64,000 bases of DNA from Mimachlamys varia (taxonomy: Eukaryota > Mollusca > Bivalvia > Pectinida > Pectinidae), in NCBI GenBank assembly GCA_947623455.1, contig OX392529.1, forward strand, positions 7,068,001 through 7,132,000, in the 5' to 3' direction. This document shows positions 54,201 through 54,993 of this stretch, piece by piece (position 1 is the first letter of the stretch; every line of letters begins with the position of its first letter). The position numbers and the translations under genes were made by a program. A model generated the notes under the pieces. That model did no database searches. It worked only from the letters and a program-made list of their open reading frames with translations, and was not told where the DNA came from.

Positions 54201-54993
54201 AACCGGAGTACCCGTAAACCCCCCACGGTGCCGGAAATGAAACCCAAACATTTGCACGTATGATCGGTGACTCGAACCCCAGCCACCCCAGTGGATGTGC
54301 TATACACGTCATCACCTAATCACCTTTACAGTATAGTTTTAAATGATCAATACTTTTTTCTCCTGACATTTTAGTGATAAATTTGTTTTTAAAAAATACT
54401 GCTGAATCAAAAAGTGAGCGTTTGGAAACTCTAAATTTTTAATTCAACCATTTTTTTTTATTTTCATTCAAGCGCAGTGTGATTTACTTTCGTCATATCG
54501 TATCTTTCTCCATATAGTGTACACTACAATGGCACGGTGTTTTTATTTCACATATTCGATGTTGTCGTGTAACGACTGAAGCTGTAGATGTTTCCTTTAG
54601 GACCTATCATAGAAATCCATGCTTTTTGAACTACTTTTGTACAGCTATATATACCACATGCCAAATAATGAACAGCTCGGTAGACAACATCTCATAAAAA
54701 TAGACTAGTCATTAACAGTTCTGTCATTGCACAAATCCAATCACTTACGATAAACAGTTTTTTGAATTGTCAAACTTTACCTTTTGCGTACTTCTCTGTA
54801 CCTTTCTGGTAAGATGCTCCAATGTAATGAAAGAACATAGAACATTCATACTCAGCTGGATAATACCTAAACCCAACACAGTTCGGGCTATAACAGTCGG
54901 AGATACAGTCCGTGTAGGAGGATTTCCCGGAAACCGCTATTGAAGCAGTCACATCTTTAAGTGTAAATACACTTGTGTAGCAAGGAATGATAT
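2991..54993 (-). CDS. Polycystin-1-like channel gene with C-terminal DEATH domain (whole locus, 31 exons)
   Basis: One minus-strand gene was assembled by eye from splice signals. All 31 exons have AG acceptors and GT donors, every junction phase agrees, and the sum is 6,131 nt ending in TAA. Domain order: PAN/apple-like, Thr/Pro linker, GAIN-like region, GPS remnant, TM1, PLAT, polycystin membrane region, TOP domain, PKD channel S1-S6, basic linker, beta-rich region, DEATH. Polycystin-1 family proteins are large multi-pass receptor or channel subunits that pair with polycystin-2-type channels in cilia and reproductive cells. The 5' end is missing: exon 1 here enters in phase 1. The polycystin half is certain. 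Continuity into the DEATH half rests on phase matching and needs transcript support. The alternative is two adjacent genes. Confidence 0.75.
3443..3473 (-). CDS. Polycystin-like gene, exon 30 (31-nt microexon)
   Basis: Flanked by a strong acceptor (TTTCTTTTTCAG) and donor GTATGT. It enters in phase 0, reads SFSEPDNQHL and leaves in phase 1, exactly as required by the DEATH exon. It forms an acidic linker before the domain. Confidence is moderate because the exon is so short. Confidence 0.55.
3474..3828. other. Intron 29, nothing recognised
   Basis: AT-rich intron sequence between two very short exons. I see no repeat, open frame or element here. Confidence 0.4.
3829..3871 (-). CDS. Polycystin-like gene, exon 29 (43-nt microexon)
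   Basis: Acceptor TATTATTGCAG and donor GTAAGT flank 43 nt that enter in phase 2 and leave in phase 0. It reads VKKAVAVMLSNYRI. The alternating hydrophobic pattern suggests the last beta strand of the region before the DEATH domain. Phase agreement on both sides is the main support. Confidence 0.55.
3872..4388. other. Intron 28, nothing recognised
   Basis: AT-rich intron. No array, element or open frame stands out. Confidence 0.4.
4389..4509 (-). CDS. Polycystin-like gene, exon 28: beta-rich pre-DEATH region
   Basis: Acceptor TGATATCCACAG, donor GTAAAT, phase 1 to 2. Reads NFMEFHILTKDGDLEW and then LRVTRETITFDVNN. The alternating strands and the position just before a DEATH domain fit a UPA-like domain, as in UNC5, PIDD and ankyrin, but no diagnostic motif is visible, so this is inference. 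Confidence 0.6.
4856..4957 (-). CDS. Polycystin-like gene, exon 27
   Basis: Strong donor GTAAGAAT and phase 1 to 1. It reads GLMTIFHMLSNKD then SPISVTCDDS and RDELSV. The acceptor is a tandem CAGCAG (4955-4960 on the + strand), so the exon may start at 4957 or 4954 and include or omit one codon. No family motif is seen. Confidence 0.6.
5030..5255 (-). mobile_element. Retroelement 3'-tail fragment (antisense copy)
   Basis: On the minus strand this matches the 3' non-coding tail shared by the copies at 6115-6305 and 49790-49975, including the blocks GTCGATGAAG and AAACC(C)TGGTCTTATTCT, here diverged. It carries no coding part. It lies in intron 26. Confidence 0.6.
5675..6310 (+). mobile_element. 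Retroelement fragment with RT-protein C-terminal coding remnant
   Basis: From about 5684 the + strand encodes SYLDLYFNYGHHGQL, then LYDKRDDFDFPIVNF, YGVYMSQLIRYSRAC and GKFYGRH. This is the conserved C-terminal part of a reverse-transcriptase protein family common in mollusc and lancelet genomes. The coding frame (155 codons from an internal Met at 5785 to 6252) is open, but the RT core is absent, so this is a 5'-truncated copy. A 3' tail of about 190 bp (6115-6305) is shared with at least eight other fragments in the window. It lies in intron 26. Confidence 0.7.
6593..6690 (-). CDS. Polycystin-like gene, exon 26
   Basis: Acceptor CATATGATTTTAG and donor GTAAAT; phase 2 to 1. Reads IRIQGHYNLFLGDPQFS and ends LIANCVQKYI. 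The other two frames have stops. Neighbouring phases are satisfied by exon 25 (0 to 2) and exon 27 (1 to 1). Possibly part of a UPA-like fold; the family is not recognised. Confidence 0.55.
6895..7330 (+). mobile_element. Degraded retroelement fragment
   Basis: Second, strongly decayed copy of the element at 5675-6310. Recognisable blocks are TTTACTGATGGTAAAATCCC, the region encoding the Tyr-Gly-Leu-Tyr-Ile-Ser-Gln motif, and the tail GAAGCAGAAGAGGCTTACTC. The middle is deleted and there are stops in all frames. Confidence 0.6.
7391..7488 (-). CDS. Polycystin-like gene, exon 25
   Basis: Acceptor TTTCCCCTTTAG, donor GTAAAA, phase 0 to 2. Reads ELSIALKHGTMKLVCMYMYV then SAGSPKHAALKR. A 0-to-2 exon is exactly what is needed to join exons 24 and 26. 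The hydrophobic strand LVCMYMYV recalls the start of UPA domains in ankyrins, but this is a weak match. Confidence 0.55.
7489..8251. other. Intron 24, nothing recognised
   Basis: AT-rich intron sequence. I see no repeat array, transposon block or convincing exon in it. Confidence 0.4.
8252..8473 (-). CDS. Polycystin-like gene, exon 24
   Basis: 74 codons in phase 0 on both sides, with acceptor TGTTTTAAG and donor GTGAGT. It reads PVRAVAVIPGCPCYLLAVSC and later LCLTFSEDAVVKPRISVDIV, with four cysteines in the first half of the domain and one later. The strand-rich pattern suggests a beta-sandwich. A second frame is also open over much of the exon (8332-8559), but it would need phase 2 entry and ends in a stop, so I prefer this one. 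Confidence 0.6.
8474..9257. other. Intron 23, nothing recognised
   Basis: Very AT-rich intron (tracts such as GTATATATGTATATTATATA). No array or element is seen. Confidence 0.4.
9258..9377 (-). CDS. Polycystin-like gene, exon 23
   Basis: 40 codons, phase 0 to 0, acceptor CTCGTTTAG, donor GTAATA. Reads CTVSLRLEVPSWSAYFIVKP. The spacing Cys, seven residues, Pro-Ser-Trp-Ser-Ala-Tyr-Phe-Ile-Val resembles the closing strands of ZU5 domains (ankyrin has Cys, seven residues, Pro-Gln-Tyr-Phe-Ala-Val-Val). This is the main hint that the region before DEATH is a ZU5/UPA module. The hint is weak and needs a profile search. Confidence 0.6.
9764..9959 (-). CDS. Polycystin-like gene, exon 22
   Basis: Acceptor CCACATGTAG, donor GTATAG, phase 2 to 0. 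It reads YSKDELGREEILTMEATMTK, then VDVECVSITEATSMGLIPYG and FYIIHRASGDGTK. The start is charged and helical, then beta-rich. It enters in phase 2, matching the donor of exon 21. If the gene model is wrong, the break would be here, between the channel tail and this exon. Confidence 0.6.
9960..10767. other. Intron 21 body, nothing recognised
   Basis: Intron between exons 22 and 21. It holds one minus-strand AATAAA (TTTATT at 10466-10471) that could serve a shorter transcript ending at the in-frame TAA just past exon 21. No element is seen. Confidence 0.4.
10768..10885. repeat. 33-bp tandem repeat, 3-4 units
   Basis: Units contain TCACACATCGTGTACACTCT followed by GTGCATACACGGT. The period is 33 bp. 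The array ends about 50 bp from the donor of exon 21 on its intronic side. Confidence 0.85.
10938..11104 (-). CDS. Polycystin-like gene, exon 21: post-channel cytoplasmic tail
   Basis: Acceptor GGTTTATTTCAG and strong donor GTAAGA, phase 0 to 2. Reads GEAKFSSLCSTLTKYYEDD, then a basic amphipathic stretch ILAKILRKGPKFLWKK. It is predicted cytoplasmic, after S6. If the donor is not used, the frame ends at once with TAA (10934-10936), so a shorter protein without the DEATH half is possible. Confidence 0.65.
11285..11480 (+). mobile_element. Retroelement 3'-tail fragment
   Basis: Contains GAAGACGCTTACACTTCTGG, then TCGATTTTGAGCTCAGATTA, matching the shared 3' tail of the RT-family retroelement. 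No coding part. Lies in intron 20. Confidence 0.6.
11640..11960 (+). mobile_element. Retroelement 3'-tail fragment
   Basis: Second tail-only copy in the same intron, same orientation: GATGTGACCAAGATAAGCAG, then CTTACTCTTCCGGAACATTT and TCGATTTTGAGTTCGAATTA. It is about 200 bp downstream of the previous fragment, so the pair may be one insertion interrupted by other sequence. Confidence 0.6.
12246..12280 (-). CDS. Polycystin-like gene, exon 20 (35-nt microexon)
   Basis: Acceptor CTTCAGTTTCAG, donor GTAGGA, phase 1 to 0. Encodes NGKRKRKMDFRK, a strongly basic stretch after S6. KRKRK looks like a nuclear-localisation or phosphoinositide-binding patch, which is inference only. Confidence 0.6.
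12281..12583. other. Intron 19, nothing recognised
   Basis: Short AT-rich intron between the channel exon and the basic microexon. Confidence 0.4.
12584..13162 (-). CDS. Polycystin-like gene, exon 19: PKD channel S4-S6 and pore
   Basis: Acceptor TCTTTCCAATAG, donor GTAAGA, phase 1 to 1, 193 residues. Order: S4 (YYSICVGMITFIAILDLLR), the S4-S5 linker with SLTFNYHFYLLY matching the family R-x-L-x-FN signature, S5 (CQFIIILCIITFGFAAFICL), pore helix (PDGALSLFRMTIGM), S6 (ALIIFGLFAVVVTIIFINLF) and the post-S6 helix NHGFNEAK. Polycystin-2 channels have Leu-Gly-Asp at the selectivity filter; here the equivalent reads Thr-Ile-Gly-Met, without the acidic residue, as expected for a polycystin-1-type subunit. 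A cytoplasmic acidic tail (DIHIDDDFEDN) follows. Confidence 0.95.
13163..14600. other. Intron 18, 5' part: AT-rich spacer
   Basis: Very AT-rich, with loosely repeated ATTAATG-type words between 13380 and 13620. Open frames here are short and shadowed. The intron also contains the retrotransposon that follows. Confidence 0.5.
15232..15690 (+). pseudogene. LINE ORF, N-terminal part: 2A leader and endonuclease start
   Basis: From the Met at 15232, 42 residues with a hydrophobic segment (ISLLWALVYWHLL) lead into the 2A-like motif, then a Ser-rich linker. After that comes an apurinic/apyrimidinic endonuclease start: FVHLNVQSL, SFTETWL and GGGIAVYVKK. The frame ends early at 15690 after a one-base shift in an A-rich tract (about 15673-15682); the endonuclease continues in the next frame. 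Confidence 0.85.
15355..15381 (+). other. 2A-like ribosome-skipping motif GDIELNPGP
   Basis: The motif D-x-E-x-N-P-G-P is complete (DIELNPGP, codons 43-50 of the frame). In viral and retrotransposon proteins it stops peptide-bond formation between Gly and Pro and separates the leader from the downstream protein. In some LINEs the upstream segment acts as a signal sequence. The hydrophobic leader here fits that. Confidence 0.9.
15680..17614 (+). pseudogene. LINE ORF, endonuclease C-terminal part and reverse transcriptase
   Basis: Frame 2 is open from about 15680. Endonuclease blocks: YGTFYRPPNSS, HIVITGDLNEN and LLDIV. The usual final Ser-Asp-His is replaced by Arg-Tyr-His (RYHCPIYC). RT blocks: WKSANVTPVQKKD, NYRPISLLSV, HQSGFRHGDS, VFCDISKAFDRVWH, GVPQSSILGPLLFLIYINDI and the catalytic FADD at 17432-17443. 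The frame leaves the true reading frame near 17540-17560 and ends at 17614. Confidence 0.9.
17521..18583 (+). pseudogene. LINE ORF, C-terminal part (thumb and Cys/His region)
   Basis: The RT thumb continues in frame 1 (KTETLLVSRK, HKHLGIFLS, LIRPILEYGDILWDG, EAARIVTGG). A further shift at the T7 tract 18129-18135 moves it to frame 2, with FLPSVISIWNSLPD and CPCMKSNETNEHYLLHC. The last is the C-x-C...H-x4-C pattern common at the end of CR1/L2/Jockey-type ORF2 proteins. Stop at 18581-18583. Confidence 0.85.
18966..19979. other. Intron 18, 3' part
   Basis: Unique AT-rich sequence between the LINE tail and exon 18. No array, and no open frame that I trust. Confidence 0.4.
19980..20561 (-). CDS. 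Polycystin-like gene, exon 18: TOP domain and S2-S3
   Basis: Acceptor ATATGTTTTAG, donor GTAAGT, phase 1 to 1, 194 residues. It starts GWMPINYS and continues with APFRYRN, TYGGGGYLFDV and WLDTRTHALFAEVLFMNANT. That pattern (G-W, F-x-Y, GGGY, W-x-D-x-x-T-R-A, N-x-N) is the polycystin extracellular TOP domain. Two helices follow: VVLLLQVLFIITTFGRLIVL (S2) and VQILTVAVSFTAIGCLIM (S3). This exon alone would identify the gene as polycystin family. Confidence 0.95.
20738..20830 (-). CDS. Polycystin-like gene, exon 17: TOP domain
   Basis: Acceptor TTAATTTCAG, donor GTAAGG, phase 1 to 1. Reads GIPCVSSVIVRLLPKCNPGS and then the acidic EDTDDYLE. The paired cysteines are those of the TOP-domain disulfide loop. 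Confidence 0.9.
20831..21195. other. Intron 16, unique part
   Basis: AT-rich unique sequence between exon 17 and the 48-bp array. Nothing recognised. Confidence 0.4.
21196..23440. repeat. 48-bp minisatellite, about 47 units
   Basis: Units read TTGGGCCTGCTGTTCCATAA, ACTAGGTCACATACGTCAGA, then TTAGAGTG. Variants swap TGTTCCATAA with TGTACCACAA and CTGCTG with CAGCTG. The period is a multiple of three, giving long open + frames (360 codons from 21201) that are artefacts. Mixed orders of variants suggest duplications of several units at a time. The array fills intron 16 and stops within a few bases of the donor of exon 16. Confidence 0.97.
23445..23610 (-). CDS. Polycystin-like gene, exon 16: TOP domain start
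   Basis: Acceptor GTATATTGTAG, donor GTATGG, phase 0 to 1. Reads ISSIEDIWSYLEHTLLKQL then YYKLGPIRLRQIRV. The family pattern is W-x-(W/Y)-L...L followed by L-G-x-x-R-(L/I)-R-Q-x-R-V. The donor lies at the edge of the 48-bp array. Confidence 0.92.
23611..24249. other. Intron 15, right-hand unique part
   Basis: Unique AT-rich intron sequence. No array or element recognised. Confidence 0.35.
24250..24530 (-). mobile_element. Retroelement 3'-tail fragment (antisense copy)
   Basis: Reverse complement of the RT-family tail: AAAATCGATTAAACTAGAGG, then GATTTACATGGAGACTCTCG and GGTGTTCCGGAAGAATGAAC. Tail only. Lies in intron 15 in the same direction as the host gene. Confidence 0.6.
25322..25480. 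repeat. Near-perfect foldback (inverted repeat), arms about 78 bp
   Basis: Left arm 25322-25400 and right arm 25404-25480 pair almost completely around a 3-nt loop (TTC at 25401-25403). They start with TAAGGATTAAAGTTTCTTTC and its complement; the only differences are one substitution and a short mismatch near the centre. It looks like a foldback or MITE-type element in intron 15. The word ACTGAACTTTAT also occurs once at 24889, suggesting a diverged relative. Confidence 0.9.
25648..25880 (-). CDS. Polycystin-like gene, exon 15: S1 of the channel
   Basis: Acceptor TTCTATGGTAG, donor GTAGCA, phase 1 to 0. Reads RRRQRILQLERKAYAVLKEW, then the hydrophobic S1 helix TVLVLYLCAVLLIGS, then GYRQNTHLSNT. 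The family pattern is a basic pre-S1 segment, S1, and Y-x-Q-N-x-x-L. The acceptor lies only about 15 bp from the 52-bp array. Confidence 0.9.
25896..26945. repeat. 52-bp minisatellite, about 20 units
   Basis: Units read GATTTATTAATATGAAGTAG, TATTGTATGTGTAGGGTATA, then TTTTATATATGT. Very low divergence (AGTAG/AGAAG, TGTGTAG/TATGTAG variants) indicates recent expansion. It fills the 3' end of intron 14, next to the acceptor of exon 15. Confidence 0.97.
27185..27345. mobile_element. Possible pogo/Tigger-like MITE remnant
   Basis: The right end reads GAGTTCGAAATAACGAGGTT followed by TTACTG, resembling the terminal repeats of pogo/Tigger DNA transposons (CAGTAAAACCTCGTTAT type). The left end ATAGTCGAACTTCATTATAT is a diverged inverted partner. 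No transposase is present. The identification rests on the termini only. Confidence 0.4.
27585..28060 (+). mobile_element. Retroelement fragment with decayed RT-protein C-terminus
   Basis: Shares the coding blocks TTCGAGAGAAGCAGGTTGAT and GGTCGCCATCCTGGTTTCAT with the copies at 5675 and 49370, and the full 3' tail including CTTACTCTTCCGGAACACCT. The frame is interrupted (stop at 27790). Lies in intron 14. Confidence 0.65.
28061..28664. other. Intron 14, unique part
   Basis: Unique intron sequence between a retroelement remnant and the 24-bp array. Nothing recognised. Confidence 0.35.
28665..30705. repeat. 24-bp minisatellite, about 85 units
   Basis: Units read TACAATGTGTATGTGATG then TGTAAG. 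The + strand is almost free of C. Since 24 is a multiple of three, all six frames stay open for hundreds of codons (up to 726 on the minus strand); none is a gene. Occasional insertions of TGTATGTGA divide the array into blocks. Located in intron 14. Confidence 0.97.
30706..31033. other. Intron 14, 5' end
   Basis: Unique AT-rich sequence between the 24-bp array and exon 14. Nothing recognised. Confidence 0.4.
31034..31130 (-). CDS. Polycystin-like gene, exon 14: membrane region
   Basis: Acceptor TTTTCATTTTAG, donor GTGAGT, phase 0 to 1. Reads AFVLAMIFVSFCSGKL, the second half of a transmembrane helix that begins in exon 13 (GVVFVEPAK), then a short cytoplasmic linker. Confidence 0.9.
31265..31895 (-). 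CDS. Polycystin-like gene, exon 13: PLAT end and TM2-TM5
   Basis: Acceptor TCTATATTGTAG, donor GTTTGT, phase 2 to 0, 210 residues. It opens with CNSWLSVEKDTGQLW, the closing strand of the PLAT domain. LFDDNLWFSLLFRPHYSRFT and IQRLWSAMSLLFLSMVTSAM then match the polycystin-1 signature S-R-F-T-R-(I/V)-Q-R before TM2. TM3 is near LMSSLITVLPGIVIIYIF, TM4 near WWFVFIAYSVLLLSIVAGSF, and TM5 starts at the exon end. Confidence 0.95.
32070..36806. repeat. 49-bp minisatellite, about 97 units
   Basis: Units read ACGTTACATTTACATTTCAA, CTACATAGACACTAGATACA, then TACATCACA. Variant ends are CATCAGA, CATTATA and the shorter CATTGG (47 bp). TTTCAA/TTACAA and CTACAT/CAACAT variants alternate in a mosaic. At 4.7 kb it is the largest intron-internal array of the window, in intron 12, starting about 170 bp from the acceptor of exon 13. 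The period is not a multiple of three, so it is non-coding. Confidence 0.97.
36807..37317. other. Intron 12, unique part with a duplicated segment
   Basis: Two related segments about 129 bp apart, one with TTCTGATTGGTCAAAATTTA at about 36919 and one with CTCTGATTGGTCGAAATCCA at about 37047. Both continue with ATTGCC-type and AATTT-type words. Each contains an ATTGG (inverted CCAAT) core. It is either a local duplication or two halves of a small element. Confidence 0.5.
37318..37472 (-). CDS. Polycystin-like gene, exon 12: PLAT domain, second part
   Basis: Acceptor CTTGATTGAACAG, donor GTAAGT, phase 0 to 2. Reads FGRGTSCHFCLASEKDLGHI, then EIWHDDTGKSPSWFL and NKVTVVEG. PLAT domains have the pattern I-x-I-x-H-D-x-x-G-x-x-P-x-W-(F/Y)-L-x-x-V-x-V, which is fully present. 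The PLAT domain is the cytoplasmic lipid/protein-binding loop between TM1 and TM2. Confidence 0.95.
37473..38104. other. Intron 11, unique part
   Basis: Unique AT-rich sequence between exon 12 and the 19-bp array. Nothing recognised. Confidence 0.4.
38105..39300. repeat. 19-bp minisatellite, about 63 units
   Basis: Units read AGAATACATCTACCACGAC with ACCATGAC, ACTACGAC, AACACATC and CCCCGAC variants. It lies in intron 11 and ends about 74 bp from the donor of exon 11. Open frames across it (up to 222 codons) are artefacts of repeating three units at a time. Confidence 0.97.
39374..39544 (-). CDS. Polycystin-like gene, exon 11: PLAT domain, first part
   Basis: Acceptor TTGTTTCTAG, donor GTATAC, phase 0 to 0. 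Reads KYKYYLVLSTGLRSAGTFTS then VYINIIGS and RLLSDAAK. This is the PLAT start: Y-x-V-x-V-x-T-G-x-x-x-x-A-G-T-x-x-x-V-x-I-x-I-x-G. Confidence 0.95.
39545..40464. other. Intron 10 with a small AT-rich array
   Basis: Unique sequence flanking the 22-bp array (39896-40085). No coding potential is seen apart from the adjacent exons. Confidence 0.4.
39896..40085. repeat. 22-bp minisatellite, about 9 units
   Basis: Units read AAATAAAAACTGTGTAATAT then TT, nearly identical in sequence, so recently expanded. Each unit contains AATAAA on the + strand. Located in intron 10. Confidence 0.95.
40465..40698 (-). CDS. Polycystin-like gene, exon 10: GPS remnant, stalk and TM1
   Basis: Acceptor CTATTTATTTTAG, donor GTGAGT, phase 0 to 0, 78 residues. 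Reads EITFESYFFGAFSAS, then IPPDTIDFRSVFLNF and the TM1 helix YVLATIVSVLVIMVVLSPFL followed by RYYDQKD. The stretch Phe-Gly-Ala-Phe...Pro-Pro-x-Thr-Ile-Asp-Phe is the segment after the GPS cleavage site of polycystin-1 proteins. The expected His-Leu-Thr/Ser and the flanking cysteines are absent (the site reads Glu-Ser-Tyr-Phe), so self-cleavage is not expected. Confidence 0.92.
40699..41822. other. Intron 9, nothing firm
   Basis: Contains a minus-strand open frame of 104 codons (41181-41495) without recognisable motif or usable splice context, and a G11 run near 41530. Exons 9 and 10 join in phase without it. Confidence 0.4.
41823..41956 (-). CDS. Polycystin-like gene, exon 9: GAIN/GPS N-terminal half
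   Basis: Acceptor CTTTCTATTTTCTAG, donor GTAAGA, phase 1 to 0. Ends with RIVEPKVWDDLAGKW then QSRADLK. This aligns with the GPS pattern C-x-(Y/F)-W-x-x-x-x-x-x-W-x-x-x-G-C, but with the first Cys replaced by Pro and the second missing. Confidence 0.88.
41995..42085 (-). mobile_element. Short retroelement tail fragment (antisense)
   Basis: Matches the RT-family 3' tail in reverse (GGGGCAAAATATAAACAAAG, then GATTTACACGTAGACCCTTA). Only about 90 bp remain. Lies in intron 8. Confidence 0.5.
42086..42470. other. Intron 8, unique part
   Basis: AT-rich unique intron sequence. Nothing recognised. Confidence 0.4.
42471..42506 (-). CDS. Polycystin-like gene, exon 8 (36-nt microexon)
   Basis: Acceptor TTCTTCTTTGTAG, donor GTAATA, phase 1 to 1. 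Reads GSIARVRRSLQS. Being symmetric (1-1), it could be skipped without a frame change. Confidence 0.75.
42670..42915. repeat. Imperfect foldback element (CGCCAAA-rich)
   Basis: The left half is purine-rich (GCCAAAGCAAAAAGACGAAA, then CGCCAAAACGAAAAACC). The right half is its pyrimidine-rich complement (CGCTTTGGCGGGTTTTCGTC, then TTCGCTTTGGTGGGTTTTCG). It resembles a small non-autonomous foldback element. Its right edge touches the donor of exon 7 at 42919-42920. Confidence 0.7.
42921..43386 (-). CDS. Polycystin-like gene, exon 7: GAIN-like region
   Basis: 155 codons, phase 0 to 1, donor GTTTGT. Reads VVNVGVFDRDGKPVTDLENS, then LMALPEGLVQSGTVIVFIDI and LPTEYDYDLVVLTRQESEV. The beta-rich content just before a GPS fits the GAIN domain of polycystin-1-like proteins. 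The acceptor lies inside the last unit of the 34-bp array: TTTCTATGTTGAAG (exon start 43386) or TATAAG (start 43371). Both keep phase 0. Confidence 0.85.
43382..44772. repeat. 34-bp minisatellite, about 41 units
   Basis: Units read CATCACCTTCAACATAGAAA then TGTTCATTGTAACT. Variants include ACACAG for ACATAG and a deleted form TTTTTACTATC. On the minus strand each unit contains TTTCTATGTTGAAG followed by GTG, the same sequence as the apparent acceptor of exon 7. Located in intron 6, overlapping the exon boundary. Confidence 0.97.
44773..46190. other. Intron 6, unique part
   Basis: Unique intron sequence. A + strand frame of 103 codons (45160-45471) has no motif that I recognise and no support. 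Confidence 0.4.
46191..46466 (-). CDS. Polycystin-like gene, exon 6: upstream GAIN-like region
   Basis: Acceptor TTGTTTGCAG, donor GTAAGA, phase 0 to 0, 92 residues. Reads KDILTFEGVLVQLSKLAF and ENEGLSMSIFFEDGENLKSL. Extracellular, between the linker and the GPS. No strong motif of its own; placement and phase support it. Confidence 0.8.
46467..47064. other. Intron 5, unique part
   Basis: Loosely repetitive words (TTCGAACCTTTGGTCTCATA, CCATAACGTTATATTATTGG, CTCCTAATGTTATACTATTT) that look like diverged ancestors of the adjacent 63-bp units. Confidence 0.5.
47065..47795. repeat. 63-bp minisatellite, about 12 units
   Basis: Units read GATGATCATTCGGACCTCTG, TTTGCCTATTGTTATAATAA, then CGATCAAATCGAGTTACCAG. 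Nearly identical; one or two extra G at the junction shift the period to 64. The 21-codon period produces open frames that are not genes. Diverged relatives extend left to about 46800. Located in intron 5. Confidence 0.97.
47958..48031 (-). CDS. Polycystin-like gene, exon 5
   Basis: Acceptor TTCATTTCAG, donor GTAGGC, phase 1 to 0. Reads FHYIFSILGGYSDISDGC and ends SFITK. Fits between exons 4 and 6 by phase. Confidence 0.7.
48032..48661. other. Intron 4, unique part
   Basis: Unique AT-rich sequence. Nothing recognised apart from the decayed exon copy at its end. Confidence 0.4.
48662..48722 (-). pseudogene. Decayed duplicate of exon 4
   Basis: The frame reads FENNIIHLASRLQSDNLC, which aligns with exon 4 (VESNITETAGQLESDRLC). 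DNA identity is obvious, for example AACAATATCA against AGCAATATCA and CAGTCGGACA against GAGTCGGACA. The donor position is GC instead of GT, and entry from exon 3 in phase 0 meets TGA at once, so it is unlikely to be used. Confidence 0.7.
48759..48840 (-). CDS. Polycystin-like gene, exon 4
   Basis: Acceptor TTCATTCCAG, donor GTAAGT, phase 0 to 1. Reads ELIVRVESNITETAGQLESD then RLCEIIY. A decayed tandem copy lies 37 bp downstream in the direction of transcription. Confidence 0.75.
49123..49247 (-). CDS. Polycystin-like gene, exon 3
   Basis: Acceptor ATTATAATAACAG, donor GTAGGT, phase 1 to 0. Reads NQFETMFGSITADSSHTDLI then LSSELRELVTSYP. Helical and extracellular. No family motif. Confidence 0.7.
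49370..49975 (+). mobile_element. Retroelement fragment with RT-protein C-terminal remnant
   Basis: The longest clean relative of the copy at 5675: it encodes LTTKLYDKRDDF (one shifted base), YGVYMSHLIRYSRAC and GKFYGRH, then the complete 3' tail with CTTACTCTTCCGGAACACCT and TCGATTTTGAGTTTGGATTA. 5'-truncated. Located in intron 2. Confidence 0.7.
50061..50456 (-). pseudogene. Non-LTR retrotransposon RT C-terminal remnant
   Basis: The minus strand encodes KALDGTAPQCIRELH, then ATLWNRLPSAIRKTNTLAKF and KKNLKKYLF. This is the ending typical of LINE reverse-transcriptase proteins (A-P-x-Y/C-I-x-x-L...W-N-x-L-P-x-x-I/V...F-K-x-x-L-K-x-x-L). Only this end survives, so it is a separate, 5'-truncated element from the one at 14.6 kb. 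Confidence 0.7.
50860..51600. repeat. Diverged dispersed repeat, two copies
   Basis: Copies at about 50860-51130 and 51290-51600 share, in order, GCAAAC(A/G)TTGTTTGCAA, a GGTTTTCGTCAAAA block, TTTTCAAAA, a GTATTTGTG or TTTTTGTG block, GGTAGTT(T/G)AAATGAGA and CGGTTTT. A third partial copy lies at 53030-53225. No coding capacity; nature unknown. Located in intron 2. Confidence 0.6.
51683..52940. repeat. 45-bp minisatellite, about 28 units
   Basis: Units read AGTAGATTGTCTGTATCGAG, TTTCTCTGGAGCGAACAACA, then ATTCA. A few units are 44 bp (GGACGCACAACA), and these shift the reading frame. They recur at intervals of roughly 130 bp between 51940 and 52400, which shows duplication of three-unit blocks. 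Long frames on both strands are artefacts. Located in intron 2. Confidence 0.97.
53030..53225. repeat. Third partial copy of the dispersed repeat
   Basis: Contains ATTTTCAAAATGGTAGCCAG, GCTTATTCAGGTAGTAGAAA and GTAAGATAGGGAAATTC, matching the copies at 50860 and 51290. It flanks the 45-bp array on the other side. Confidence 0.55.
53412..53741 (-). CDS. Polycystin-like gene, exon 2: Thr/Pro/Ser linker
   Basis: Acceptor TTATGTTTCACAG, donor GTAGGG, phase 1 to 1, 110 residues. Reads SDPCAAPISPTQTWISTTDP, then PPPMPSSTTHYVTVSAAHQP and ETAPPVPAQAVLQTT. Low-complexity and rich in Thr, Ser and Pro, so a likely O-glycosylated extracellular stalk between the PAN-like domain and the GAIN-like region. 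Confidence 0.8.
53742..54780. other. Intron 1, nothing recognised
   Basis: Unique AT-rich intron sequence. No array or element is seen. Confidence 0.4.
54781..54993 (-). CDS. Polycystin-like gene, exon 1 of window: PAN/apple-like domain
   Basis: Acceptor TTACTGTTTTAG, donor GTAAAG, phase 1 to 1, 71 residues. Five cysteines, with SYTDCISDCYSPNCVGFRYY and YECSMFFHYIG. The order (C-x-x-x-C helix, then C-x-x-F-x-Y, then C-x-M/L-F) is that of PAN/apple domains, which bind protein or carbohydrate outside the cell. A symmetric 1-1 exon is typical of shuffled extracellular modules. Because it enters in phase 1, at least one more exon lies upstream. Confidence 0.8.
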
